A DNA stretch of 64,000 bases from Gentiana macrophylla (taxonomy: Eukaryota; Streptophyta; Magnoliopsida; Gentianales; Gentianaceae): assembly GCA_026214975.1 (NCBI GenBank), contig CM047814.1:20359541-20423540 (forward strand). The letters run 5' to 3'. A model generated the notes under the pieces. That model saw only the letters and a program-made list of their open reading frames with translations. It did no database searches and was not told the origin of the DNA. The stretch's first letter is position 1; each line of letters opens with the position of its first letter. This document shows positions 11,211 to 22,179 of this stretch, in pieces. Made by a program: the position numbers and the translations under genes.

Positions 11211-13337
11211 TGACGTGGCCTTTTCTAGTGCTAATACCAGTCCTTAACCGACAGTGTATCGGGTCAAACTGTAGTGCTAGTATAGTGAGTCGAGTGTCGA
11301 ATCCTCGTGGAACTTGGTAATTTCTTTTACGTGTGGTTAAACACCAAAGAGTCATTATTAACTCGATCTAAATCGCAATTTTATAACACGTATCACTACT
11401 ATTCTAGTCAACATAAAATAAATACGTAATTTAAAAGTTATTCTAATATAATATATATAGATATATAGATATATATAGATGTACATAAATTGCAAAGTAT
11501 ATATATATATATATATATAATATATAGTACCAATATACTAAAAACTTATATAATTGGTTTATACGATCTTTCCGATTAATTGAAATGTGTTCGATCTCTC
11601 CTTTTATTTTAGGTCCAATTGAGTAAATGAAACGGTGCACTCTCGAGGTAAACAATTCCTCCTCACACGAGCGTATGAAATTGTCATATGTCCATTGCAT
11701 CACCCAAGGTCCACAATCATTACGGTAAACGAATTAATCTCAACAGTCCCGAGTACAAATCTACCTTTAGATAAAAGGAGTCATTCCGTTCACAAACGGT
11801 CAATTTTATTTTAAAGGTTCCGGTTGTCAAAGCCGGACGATTTAACTTTCCGGTTTAAGTTTCAATTAAACGATGATTTAACATTATTACGATCTCGAGT
11901 ACAAATTATAATAAAATTCATTTCTCCCAAAACAAATTTACCCCGGGTAGAAATCGGATTCCGTTATCACGTTATTCACACGGCCAATTTTACCCTCCGG
12001 TTTTTCTATCTTTTATCTCATATCCTCGACTACGAGCGCGCCAATTCATAATTAGATTATGAATTCCTCGAGATCGTTAAATATGTCAATACTAATACGA
12101 TCAAAATAGAAAAAGATTCAATTAACTCAATTTTAGTCATTTTAACTTAACAACATTTCTTTAACGAAAAGATCAAAATAAAACCGATTACATAGTTTTG
12201 GCCAAGATTATATTTAGCCTAAAAACATTATAACAACGAAAAATATAAAAACAAACATAAATACTTAAGAAAAGTTACCCGAATACGGCGATTGATTCGT
12301 AAATCGTATCTTCCGGACATTACAACTTCTTTAGCAAAACCGACTTCGAGATTTTCCCGAGCATTATAACGATACTAAAACTACATTATTACGGCGTAAG
12401 GCCTATTTACAAACTACTACTAAAAAATAAAAAGAAAAGAGAGGAGAGGAGAATATATATATGATATGGTTTATATATATTTTGGTACTCCCCCATCGAT
12501 TGCAAATGCTGCTCTTTATATAGGCAAAGGTCTCAAGGCCGGACCGGTCCGGTATTAGGCCGGCTCGGTCCGGACTAATGATTACTCCCACTAACTTGAT
12601 CTCTTCAGCATGTGCGTAGATTATATATAATTATATATAATTATATATAACTTATAAAATTCATATCTCGAGTTCTGGATCTCCAAAAATTGCAAACGAA
12701 ATGCCAAAATTAAGGTCTCGAGAAACTCTACAACTTTCATGAAGGACTCTTCTCCAGATAACGCCTTCTTGATAACCTCGTGTTCTCCCGAAGCTTTTAC
12801 GGGATTTTTCTTAATCCAAATCGATTAGCCACTTGATCACTGTTTAAGTTGTAGACCTCCAATCTTCATAATTTAAATTGCATTGGAAAGCTCTCGGAAA
12901 AATCTACAACTTTCGTGAAGAACACTTTTTCTGAAAATATCATTTTGATGAGCCATTCGTTTGTCGAAGATATTTCTCTATTATTACTTATCCAGATTAG
13001 TTGGCCACTTGTCCACTTAAGCTATTCAATTGACCATTTAAGCTCGTGTCTAAATCATTCCGAGATATGGTTAAACTTCAATATGTCGATTCTCGGGTCT
13101 TGGTTTATAAATCATAATAAAACATCACAAATACCCACGTAAATCGACACTTACACTCCGATTTACTAAAATCGGTACAAAATTACAACTTTTATTATTA
13201 TTACTACTAACTACTCTAAACTATAAAGATTAACATTTCATACTATTTATACCATAATTTCATATATTTTATATAGAATTCGTTGATAAAACATAATAAA
13301 TATAACGTATATTTAATCATATAAAAATAATACATCA
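11211..13337 (-). mobile_element. Athila-type Ty3/gypsy solo LTR inside copy B
   Basis: A 2127-bp LTR running from TGACGTGGCC to AATACATCA, with a perfect 5-bp target duplication TGCAA on both sides (11206-11210 and 13338-13342). The host copia reading resumes directly after it. Its plus-strand left end (CCTTTTCTAG, then CGGGTCAAACTGTAGTGCTAG) corresponds to the reverse complement of the LTR ends at 42239 and 49173, so it belongs to a related family in the opposite orientation. Internal stretches 12660-13020 show the same repeated 'tctacaactttc' blocks as those LTRs. One LTR with no internal region implies LTR-LTR recombination. Confidence 0.85.
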
Positions 13338-13342
13338 TGCAA

Positions 13343-13858
13343 CCCTGCTGAGAACTTACTTCTATGCAATTTCTCAAACACACAATGTTCATAAAAGTCC
13401 AGATTCTTGACCTTATATCCCCCAAGAAAACCTGCTGAAGAAAGAATATGCATACCCCTTTCACCCATGTGACCTAGTCTCATGTGCCACAACTGAGTCT
13501 GGTGAACTGCTGAGGATGCAACAAAGAGAGTGCCGCAGATACAGTAAATCCTTGTAATATATACAAGGTTCCCTCTTGATGCCTTTGAGGACTACAATTG
13601 AATCTTTGAAGACATTCAAATTGCCCACCTTCACCCTTGAAATTGAACCCTTGTCACATCCAAAGAGGGTCGAGAGATATCAAATTCTTGGTCATCTGTG
13701 GAACATGTCTTACATCTTTCAAAGGTACGAATTTTACCAACCTCTGCCTTTAACTTTACTGAGTCAATTCCTACAACTTTGCAAACCTTGTTGTTGGCCA
13801 TATAGATTTGACCACCATCTATCTGCTCATAAGTAGAAAACCACTCCTGCTTGGACAA
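13343..13858 (-). pseudogene. Copia integrase N-terminus and protease (copy B)
   Basis: 13343-13500 on the minus strand gives the zinc-binding GAG-pre-integrase region corresponding to copy A 8090-8240. 13631-13858 gives protease C-terminal sequence (VCKVVGIDSVKLKAEVGK). Frameshifts separate the two. The catalytic aspartate box is not clear. Confidence 0.7.
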
Positions 13859-13955
13859 ATATGGTAGGATGCTCCAGAATCAAGTATCCACACATCATTA
13901 TGATGTGTAGAATCCCTCGCACTCTAGAACCAGATCCTCATCGATTGCTCAATAG

Positions 13956-14710
13956 CTAGGGCTCTGTGCTGCACTGCCTTCTTGTCGCTTTTCTTCTTCC
14001 TTGGACAATTGGACTTCCAATTTCCCGCTCTCTTACAATAATTACAGACATCGATGTAGACTTAGGACCTTTGGACCCCGACTTATTTTTCTTCTTCATC
14101 CCATATCCTTTTCCACTATTGTCGCTAGCTTCCTTCCCAAAGACTGACTCGTCTGTCTCAAAGACCTTGTGTCTAAGCTCCCCTGGCATGTAAGGCGGAC
14201 CTTACATCCTCTAAAGCTCTCAGATCCTTCCTAACTATGAAAGACTGCACAAAGTTTTCATATGATGCCGGTAATGACACCAACAGGATTAGGGCTGCAT
14301 CTTCATCCTCAATTTTAACATCAATATTCCTTAAATCAAGTAATATTGTGTTTAGCTGGTCAAGATGGTCCCTCAGTGGACTCCCTTCATGCCTCTTTAA
14401 ACTGAACAACCTCTGTTTCAACAAAATTGTTGGTCAGTGACTTGGTCATATACAGGCTTTCAAGCTTCTTCCACAACTTGGCTATGGTGTCTTCCTCAGC
14501 AACCTCAGTGATAACATCATCAGATAAGCACAACATGATGGTTGAATGTGCTTTCTTTCCAGATCGGCATAATCTGCACTTTTGTATTTGGTTTGTCGAT
14601 AAAGGACTCCACAAACCCTGATGTTTCAACAGTGCACGCATCTTGATTTGCCATAGACCAAAGTTGTTTCTTCCTGTAAATTTATCGATTTTCACGTTTA
14701 TTGCTGACAT
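13956..14710 (-). pseudogene. Copia gag (copy B)
   Basis: The N-terminal frame 14387-14710 starts MSAINVKIDKFTGRNNFGLW and continues RALLKHQGLW, a typical copia Gag start. 14173-14424 holds the UBN2-like body (LFSLKRHEGSPLRDHLDQLN, ILLVSLPASYENFVQSF). The zinc knuckle near 14030-14060 reads CNYCKRAGNWKSNC, so the zinc-binding histidine is replaced by asparagine. Frameshifts near 14180 and 14400 split the protein. Confidence 0.8.
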
Positions 14711-14814
14711 CTTTTCTTGCTAAAGATCACAACTTTATCATAGATCCTAGCACCTTACTAAAGGTCTTGGTGAAGATGAAGCTGATCGTACAGATTGTTT
14801 TCTCCAGAACCTCG

Positions 14815-14825
14815 CTTTGATACCA
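14815..14825 (-). promoter_or_regulatory. Primer-binding site, copy B (tRNA-iMet type, one mismatch)
   Basis: On the minus strand it reads TGGTATCAAAG, one change from TGGTATCAGAG in copy A. The LTR starts at 14828 (TGTTATGACGG on plus). Confidence 0.8.
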
Positions 14826-14827
14826 CT

Positions 14828-15290
14828 TGTTATGACGGATGGAGATAACTTCATATGCAAGAAATAGAAACAGATGCAATCAAACGTAAATAATCAAAGG
14901 AGATAACAGAAAACAAGAAGAACACATATTTAACGTGGAAACCCCCTCTCAAAGTGAGAGAGATAAAAAACCACGGGCAGAAAAGAGATCTTTATTATTA
15001 TGCACTGAGTTACAGATTTCACACACACAGACAATGCAACAACAACTATATTTATAGGCACAAATCCCTAAACCCTAGCCGCAAGGAATCTTTGTCTGAT
15101 ACGCCATAAATATCCCTACACGTGTCCTGATTTTAATGACACTCAGATATAGTCACATATAATGTAAAAATATAGCGGATGTGGGACCTCATCAGATTCC
15201 GGCTCTCAAAGAAACTTCACTCTGTGACGAAGCCTCGATGGACTCCACCCTACTGATGCACAGAATTGAATACACTTCTCAGCTGTCCAT
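14828..15290 (-). repeat. 5' LTR of copia copy B
   Basis: It shares AACAGATGCAATC, AAGAACACATATTTAACGTGG, TTTATTATTATGCACTGA and CCCTAAACCCTAGCC with the other two LTRs. The outer end is estimated at 15290, where a gypsy-type LTR seems to start. Confidence 0.7.
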
Positions 15291-16573
15291 TGTCACGGAT
15301 TTTATCTAACAAAGCAAACAAGTAATAAAATTTATAAATCCGGTATTCCCCAAGTGTAGGGATCGTAGTATAGCGATTAATACCGGAGTCGATCACAAGG
15401 AATCGGGTATCTAGTTCATTAATTTTCCTAAGGTTGTTACTACTAAAACGAAACTAAAACGATAAAATAAACCGACAGAGGATTGTCACCCAAAGCCGGA
15501 AGGAAAGTTACGAACTTAACTAATGAAAATAAAATCTATTCTAACAACTAAAACGAAAATAAAATTCAAAGATCACAACGAAGAACATGGCACAAGATAA
15601 TTTCAATTAATTCTAACGAAGAACAAGCAATGATCCACCTATCTCGCAACACTCAATTTCTACCCTAGATCGTTTAGTGAATATTTAATAAAGATGTGGT
15701 TCACCTATCAAAGGTATGAATTCCTACTCTCGTAGATAATTCGCCTATTAGTCTTCTATCTTTCGATCTTAAAGATTAACGCTTCCAAAACAAGGTGTAA
15801 GATTTCAAATCTAGCAACCTAGAAATTCAACCTAATCAACTCTCGTTATTTTTTAGGTTAAAAATCTAATCTTTACTACGGTGATCTAGGTCTAACAATG
15901 ATTCTCATCAACATTAAACATCAATAAGCAACAATCCATCGATATAATTGCATAATCAATATAAAAGCATAATAAAGATACAAGCTTTAATAAAACTCAC
16001 AAAACAAATCCAAAGAAGAAATCAAGTTGATGCTCGATCGGCTTCACAAGCTTGTTCAAAACGCTTAGCCTCTATCCATCATTGGAATACAAATCATATA
16101 AATAAAAAGGAAGATAAAAAGATGTTTATGATGGTGGGAAAACGCAGCTAGGGCGCCCCCAAAGGGCCTGGGGCGGCCATGGATCGAATTGTTGTCTTTA
16201 GGGTTGCAGAAAACGCGTCTATTTATAAGTTTTCAGGCCGGTTTCAGCAAAGGTGGTGGCTGGACGCCCGTCCATTCCTTCTGGACGCCCGTTCGGTCTT
16301 CTTTGACGCAGATGATGGGCGCCCGCTTGCTTCGCGTCAAACTCTCTGCTCAACTTTTTCCTCCTGGGCGCCACCCCAATATTCTCAGACGCCACCCACT
16401 CGGACGGGACTTGGGCGCGCGCTCACTTTTTTTTTCCAAATTCATCTTGATCTTCATTCCAACTTCATCTCTATCTCTTCCTTCCATGCAAATCATCACT
16501 CGAACATCTTTTAAGCTCCTTTCACCTCATGCAAGCGCATCTACATCACGATAAAAATATGCAAAATGTAACA
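15291..16573 (-). repeat. Probable gypsy-type solo LTR
   Basis: Starts TGTCACGGATTTTATC and contains GGTATTCCCCAAGTGTAGG followed by ACCGGAGTCGATCACAAGG, which reads on the minus strand like the 3' end of Tat/Athila-type LTRs. Near 16150-16420 there is GC-rich sequence with repeated 'tggacgcccg/gggcgcc' words and, on the minus strand, a TATA-like TTATAAATA near 16220. No internal retroelement sequence follows. The right end (ending TGTAACA at 16573) is a guess because no clean target duplication was found. Confidence 0.5.
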
Positions 16574-18008
16574 TCTTACATCTAAAGATATTTATCCAAT
16601 AAAATCACATAATTAACCCGATTTTGCACTTTAATACTTCTAAAACTCATTTGCTCAATATTTTCAATATAAATCTCGATTTCTATGAGAAACATACTGA
16701 TGGTAATTTTTTTGAAGGCGATACGGCTGCTTTTAAAAAAAATTGTGCAAAACTTGTGATTCATCGCTGGAGATGGTAAAAACTTGGTCCTGATTCACAA
16801 ATCTTCACAAAATCGCCGGGAGCTTTGCCGATCTACCACTACTTTGCTTCGGTTAATTTGTGCACTACCACTCTCTTTGTCGAAATACCACTCCCATTTT
16901 CGCGTTTAGGTGTTTTTGAACCAAACTAAACCCTAATTGGGAAGGAACCCCATAGGGAAGGTGTCCCTTAAGATCGTCGCACAAAGGTGAAAAAAAACGG
17001 AGAAAATCGCGAATCAAAATTGGTATTTTTTGCTTCGCCAGATTCTCACAATTGTTCTGAAAGTGGTGGAAACTGCAAAATATCCCCAAAATCGCCCTCC
17101 AAATCTAAAATTTTCCAGATGTAGCGTGAAGATTAAACTCCAAAATTTCAAATTGTGTAGGTTTAGTCTGTTTTATTAAAAAATATTTGGATTTTAGCTA
17201 ATATATATCATATATATATATATATGTATATATATCTAATTCTCACATGGGGCTGAAGCGCGCTGTTCCCACGTTCAACCTTTGATTCTTGAAAAGGACA
17301 TTGATGAGACCAATGGAGGTGAGGTCACTGGTTAACCTGAGGTCCTTATCTGTTCAGTGTTCACACAACCCATGAAGGGTAAACCTGAGGTCAGCTGATC
17401 TGTTTTAGTGTCGCCTTTAAGTCTCTCTATAGCAATATTAATGTCTTAATCTGTGATATACATGTAAAACTCATGTTCTGCTTAATATGTTTTATAAGGG
17501 TTTTAGTACATGTTCAAACCGTACATGTCTCAATATTGATAACACAACTCGACTCGATCTTCTTAGATCATTTCTCCCGTTCTGGAAGTCTTCTCGACAC
17601 TCCTCCAACCACTTTATCTGTCAAAGATCAAAATATCACGCAAAGTAGACTCTTTTCTAGACAAATAAATAAATTATACAAACTATACCTAACATCATTC
17701 AGGGAAATAAACAAATTTTGGCAATCACATGTAAAAACGACTTACCTATTGTTCAAACTAGACTATAAATGGTGATATATGGTTGTAAACGATTGAGTAC
17801 CACTGATGTGATATGAAATGCCAAACTTTATCCCAGAATTTTACAATTAAGAGCAGGATTTTTTTTTACACAGTCAAGAGCAGGAAATGTGCAGAGTGTG
17901 AAATGATAAACGTTGAAGATAAGGGTTGCAGCTCCCTCATTCATTCATAAGTATACTCGTATTTACCGTACTCAACTTGTAATTATTATCTAAACGACAA
18001 ACCATTTT
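16574..18008. other. Intergenic, AT-rich
   Basis: No supported gene. 17190-17235 is a (TA)n-rich tract. 17280-17400 could be a relic frame (KDIDETNGGEVTG on plus) but has stops and no recognised relative. Confidence 0.5.
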
Positions 18009-18240
18009 CACGTAGATATTATCTACGATTACATTTTTCCCGTAGATAATATGTACGTGTAGAACTCATGTCCTCACCCTTGTATATATACAAAATCAAG
18101 ATTATCTACATGGCGAGACATTCACCCGAAATATATTTTCTACGGGTAGATGGCTTGCTACTTATATAATCATGATTTTGAACATCTACGTGGATGAGGT
18201 TTACCTGTAAATATTATTTACGGGTAAATACATTTTATCA
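18009..18240. repeat. Diverged short repeats with GTAGATAATAT core
   Basis: Units of about 60-80 bp built around 'cgtagataatat', 'atctacatgg(c/a)gag' and 'ttacgggtaaat' recur about three times with roughly 30% divergence, both direct and partly inverted. No family was recognised. Confidence 0.45.
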
Positions 18241-18456
18241 GGCCTTGACATGTTTGATTTCCAAATTTCCTCTCCTTAATCGTTTACAACCGAACTAAGA
18301 CCGAAACAATGGAGAAACTAGTTTAGCACAAAATTACCTACCATATAATGAAGAGTGATGTTATTGCTACATTAACATGTCACGATACGTTTTTATAGTA
18401 TTGATTATGATAGACATGTATTATGATTAATAAGTCATATAAGTTATTCATAAATA

Positions 18457-18726
18457 CTACATCCGTCCCATATTATAAGTTATTCTACATCTTTAGATTT
18501 GTCTCACAATATAAATCATTTTAAATTACTAGATGCAAAATTTATTACTTTTTTCTTTATCTTACTCTTAATTTATTATCAATATAACAACTTTTCATTA
18601 TTTAACAAGTAGTGCATTAATGATACTTAAAAGAAATTTTAGATATTTAAACTTTAAATTTCGACATTCAATCACTTTATCTATGTGAAAACATCTAAAA
18701 TGATTTATAATTCCGAGCGGAGGTAG
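18457..18726. mobile_element. Stowaway-like MITE
   Basis: 270 bp flanked by TA (18455-18456 and 18727-18728). The left end CTACATCCGTCCCATATTAT and right end GAGCGGAGGTAG are imperfect inverted repeats of the Stowaway (Tc1/mariner) consensus CTCCCTCCGT. The interior is AT-rich and non-coding. It ends about 120 bp upstream of the PPR gene start, so it sits in or near the promoter. Confidence 0.75.
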
Positions 18727-18850
18727 TATGTTTGTCACTCGTTGCTTGCTCATCTTCGATCACCAGCATTGTGCAGCCAAAGTGAGCTCTAGCTTGCACT
18801 TGTACCAGCATGTAGCTCAGTAGAACTTTCATGGCTCACTTGAAATAGTG

Positions 18851-20940
18851 ATGTCAATGCATTTGCATTATCCTAAGCTTTCAGGTTGGGTTCAAAGGAT
18901 CAAGGAGTTGGCCTCCAATGGGAGATGGCATGAGGCCATTTCCTGCCACCTTCAAATGAAGCAGGCCAAGCTTCCATGTCCAGACCCTTCCTTTTTCCCT
19001 GCCCTTCTCAAAGTATCTGCTTTCGTTTCCATCAGACTCGGGAAGTCCATTCATGCCGACATTGTTAAAATGGGATTGGAATCATTTACTCCCATCGGCA
19101 ATTCGATTGTTGACTTCTATGCTAAATGCGGATCGCTCGCTTGCTCGAGAAATGCTTTCAATCACATGGAAACAAGAGATTCGGTTGCTTGGAACATCAT
19201 CATTCATGGTCACCTGCATCAAGGAGCTTTTGAACAAGGATTAGCTTTGTTTTCTCGTGCTAAAATTACGCAATTTGAACCCAACATATCCACCTTAGTG
19301 CTTGTAATTCAAGCATGTTGTAAACTCAGATGCTTCGGTGATGTTTTGGTAATCCATGGCTATTTTATACGTAGCGGATTTATGTCTTCCCCTCAGTTCA
19401 GAACTCCCTTTTGAATACGTACGCGGGCTTGGAAATCAACCTTGCACAAAACCTGTTTGCTGAAACGTTTGACCGAGATGTGATTGCTTGGAGTGTTATG
19501 ATAGGTTGCCATCTACAACACGATCAGCCAGACGTTGCTCTTCACTTATTTCGACAGATGGTATGCGACCATAAAACGGAGGCAGACGGCCAAGTAGTAG
19601 TAACAGTTTTGAAAGCTTGTACTCAGTTAAGGAACATTGAGATGGGCAATTTAATTCATGCCTTTGTCATCCGCAGAGGTCTCGGCGATGACGTGTTTGT
19701 CGGCAACTCTTTGGTTGATTTCTATTCCAAGTGTGATGATCTTGAATTTGCCTTTAAAGCGTTCAACGACATGCCTGTAAAAAATGTTGTATCATGGAAT
19801 TCTTTGCTGTATGGACTCATCAAAAGTGAGAAATATTCTGAAGCTCTTTTGCTGTTTGAGTCTATGGAAAAGTCAGGTGTCAAATTTGATGAAATAACCC
19901 TGGTGAATATGCTTCAAGTATGCAAAGTCATGGCAGATGTTTCTCAGTCCAAGTCAATTCATTGCAAAGTCATAAGACAAGGTTATGAATCAAATGAAAT
20001 CATTACAAATTGTTTGATTGATGCATATGCAAAGTGCAAATGCGTTATCTTGGCGTGGAGACTATTCAGTCAGATAGAGCAACGGGATGAAGTCACTTGG
20101 AGCACAATGATTGCAGCATTCGTGCAATGCGGCATGCTTGATGAAGCAATTGCTGTCTTTCGAGATATGTACCAGATGAAAGTAAAGCCTAATGCCATTA
20201 CTTTCTTGCATGTACTCGAGGCATGCTCTCTTTCGGCTGAGCTGAAGAAATCAAAGTGGGCTCATGGTTTAGCTATTCGACATGGCTTAGCATCTGAGGT
20301 AGCAGTAGGAACTGCAGCTGTGCATATGTACTCCAAATGTGGGGCAATAGAGGCCTCAAGAAAAGCTTTTGAGCAAATCCCTGAAAAGAATATTGTGTCA
20401 TGGAGTGCTATGATTGCTGCATACGGAATGAATGGTCTTCCTCATGAAGCCTTGGCTTTACATGCCAAGATGAGGTCAGAGGGGTTGAAGCCCAACCTTG
20501 TAACAACTCTTTCTTTGTTATGTGCTTGTAGCCATGGGGGGTTGGTTGAGGAGGGGTTGTCTCTTTTCAGGGATTTAATGCAGGAATACGGGGGTGAATT
20601 AGGATCAGAGCATTATTCTTGTGCAGTGGATTTGTTAGCTCGAGCTGGATGGCTGGAGAGTGCATTTGATTTTATAAGAGGAATCCCTGGTGGACTGAAG
20701 TCTGAAGCAAGTGCATGGGGTGCTCTTTTGAGTGCTTGTAAGAGGTTTAGGAACAGCCAAGTAGGTGCTATTACTGCATCTCGTGTTCTTGAATTAGAGC
20801 CATCAAGTTCTTCTGGATATTTGTCGGCATCAAGTATGTACGCAGCTGGTGACGCCTGGTCTGATGCTGCCAGAATGAGAAGATTAGTCAATGAAAAGGC
20901 AATGACGGTACTTGCTGGTTGCAGTGTCGCGACTCAATGA
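18851..20940 (+). pseudogene. E-type PPR gene resembling At2g17210, with one frameshift
   Basis: Encodes a PPR protein of the PLS/E type, expected to bind specific organellar RNAs. The first ATG is at 18851 (MSMHLHYPKLSGWVQ). Frame one ends at a TGA (19412-19414) after GYFIRSGFMSSPQF. Frame two carries on at once as NTYAGLEINLAQNLF through repeats such as VGNSLVDFYSKCDDLEFAF and IVSWSAMIAAYGMNGLPHEA to an E-motif-like end (YSCAVDLLARAGW, LELEPSSSSGY). One missing base near 19393 explains the shift: with it the product would be about 696 residues, close to the family length. The rest of the frame is intact, so the lesion is recent or a sequencing error. Similarity to At2g17210 is from memory and no clear organelle target signal was scored. 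The start at 18851 gives the normal N-terminus. Confidence 0.85.
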
Positions 20941-22179
20941 TGAGGTTGTATAATTGTAGTGGTAGAGGAGATATTCGCAGATGACATTGTTGTTAATAAA
21001 GGAGACTTGCTAATACAAGACTGTAGACTATTATCTGTTGATAGAAAGGGAGATGCTGATCACTTTTAAGTTTCAAGCATAGAGAGAGGTTAATCGTGTG
21101 ACGGGTTTTATAGCCGGCGTTGATCAAACAATTGTCTTATAGAGCTTGGGTTTTTGTCCAACCTTATGAGATTATGAAGCTCAATCATGGGGAAAATCAA
21201 AGATGACTGACTACTCCTTTCTAAAGGATACTTCTTCACTTCTTCCCACCTATTCATGTACACAGACATTAGGCCTGTGGTTTATAGCTTTGATAAGCTT
21301 TGTGAACTGGATTCGGTTATGTGAAAGAATTACAAGATCTTCTCAACTTGCTTGAGGGTGGCAAGTGTTCTCTCAAATACAGTTGTTTTTAGACATTATC
21401 AACAAAACGACGTAGTTTTGAAAGTAAAAATAATCTACGGTCAGATCATTTTCAAAATTTAGATGTGTAATTAGATCACTTGTATTTGAGAGAACATTTC
21501 CCTTAATTTCTTGAGAGGATTCTAGCTCGTAATTTATGCTTCTAAAATTTGTAATGCAAACACGTTCGATAGTGAAATTGTGTTTTTTTTTTCTTTTTTC
21601 TTTTTCATTCATAAAAACGCCCCTCACTCCCGATCCCACAAGAGTGCGATGAGAGGTTAATCATCGACCTAATAATTTCATTGGGCTTAATATATCATCT
21701 TGCAAGTGATTCGAACCCCCCCTCCGGCGGATATTTTCATTCATACATTAGAAGGTAGAAGCACGAGGCTCTACAAAAAACTAAAAAGCAACAGAAATTG
21801 GAACGAGGTTCTTCGAAATTGAATTGAATTGAATTATAAATGTGTCCCGCGTCTGATTCTTTTCGGACCTGCTGCAAGTTCTGCAAAGAATCCACATGAA
21901 TTTCCCCTCAATACTGAAACGCGACAACACCTCAACTTCAAATGGTAATCCTTTTTTCTCCCTCATTTTTTTAAATGTTCATTCGGAAAATTTCGATATA
22001 GTGCGTCTTCATTACGAGTTTCACGTATCTAGATCTTCACATTAATGAGTTTCGCATCAAAATTTCTTGCCGAAACAGCAAACAAGAAACTGTGTATTGG
22101 GATCTTTTGCTCTATAACATGTGTACTACTTACTTTACAGACAAATCTACCAATTTAGCCTCTGATTTCTTTCATTTTA
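20941..22179 (+). other. Intergenic between the two PPR genes
   Basis: 3' region of the first PPR gene and promoter of the second. There are only short chance frames. A poly-T/CT tract (21580-21610) and the sequence around 21820-21835 (GAATTGAATTGAATT, a 5-bp direct repeat) are the only distinct features. Confidence 0.5.

Larger units (their letters stand above)
9795..15290 (-). mobile_element. Ty1/copia retrotransposon copy B, split by a solo LTR
   Basis: Same family as copy A. It starts inside RT (9795) and lacks the 3' part (RT core, RNase H and 3' LTR). Order on the minus strand from the right: 5' LTR 14828-15290, primer site 14815-14825, gag 13956-14710, protease 13631-13858, integrase 13343-13500 and 10590-11210, hinge 10084-10641, RT start 9795-10049. 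The integrase region is interrupted at 11211-13337 by an Athila-type solo LTR. Confidence 0.85.

Noticed and set aside
16179..16554. Plus-strand frames of 111 and 121 residues
   Set aside because: Fall in the GC-rich part of a probable gypsy LTR; sequence is proline- and arginine-rich from repeated CGCCC words, not a protein.
15291..16573. Exact 5-bp target duplication for the gypsy LTR
   Set aside because: Candidate flanks TCCAT and TCTTA do not match; no other pair was convincing, so the ends are left approximate.
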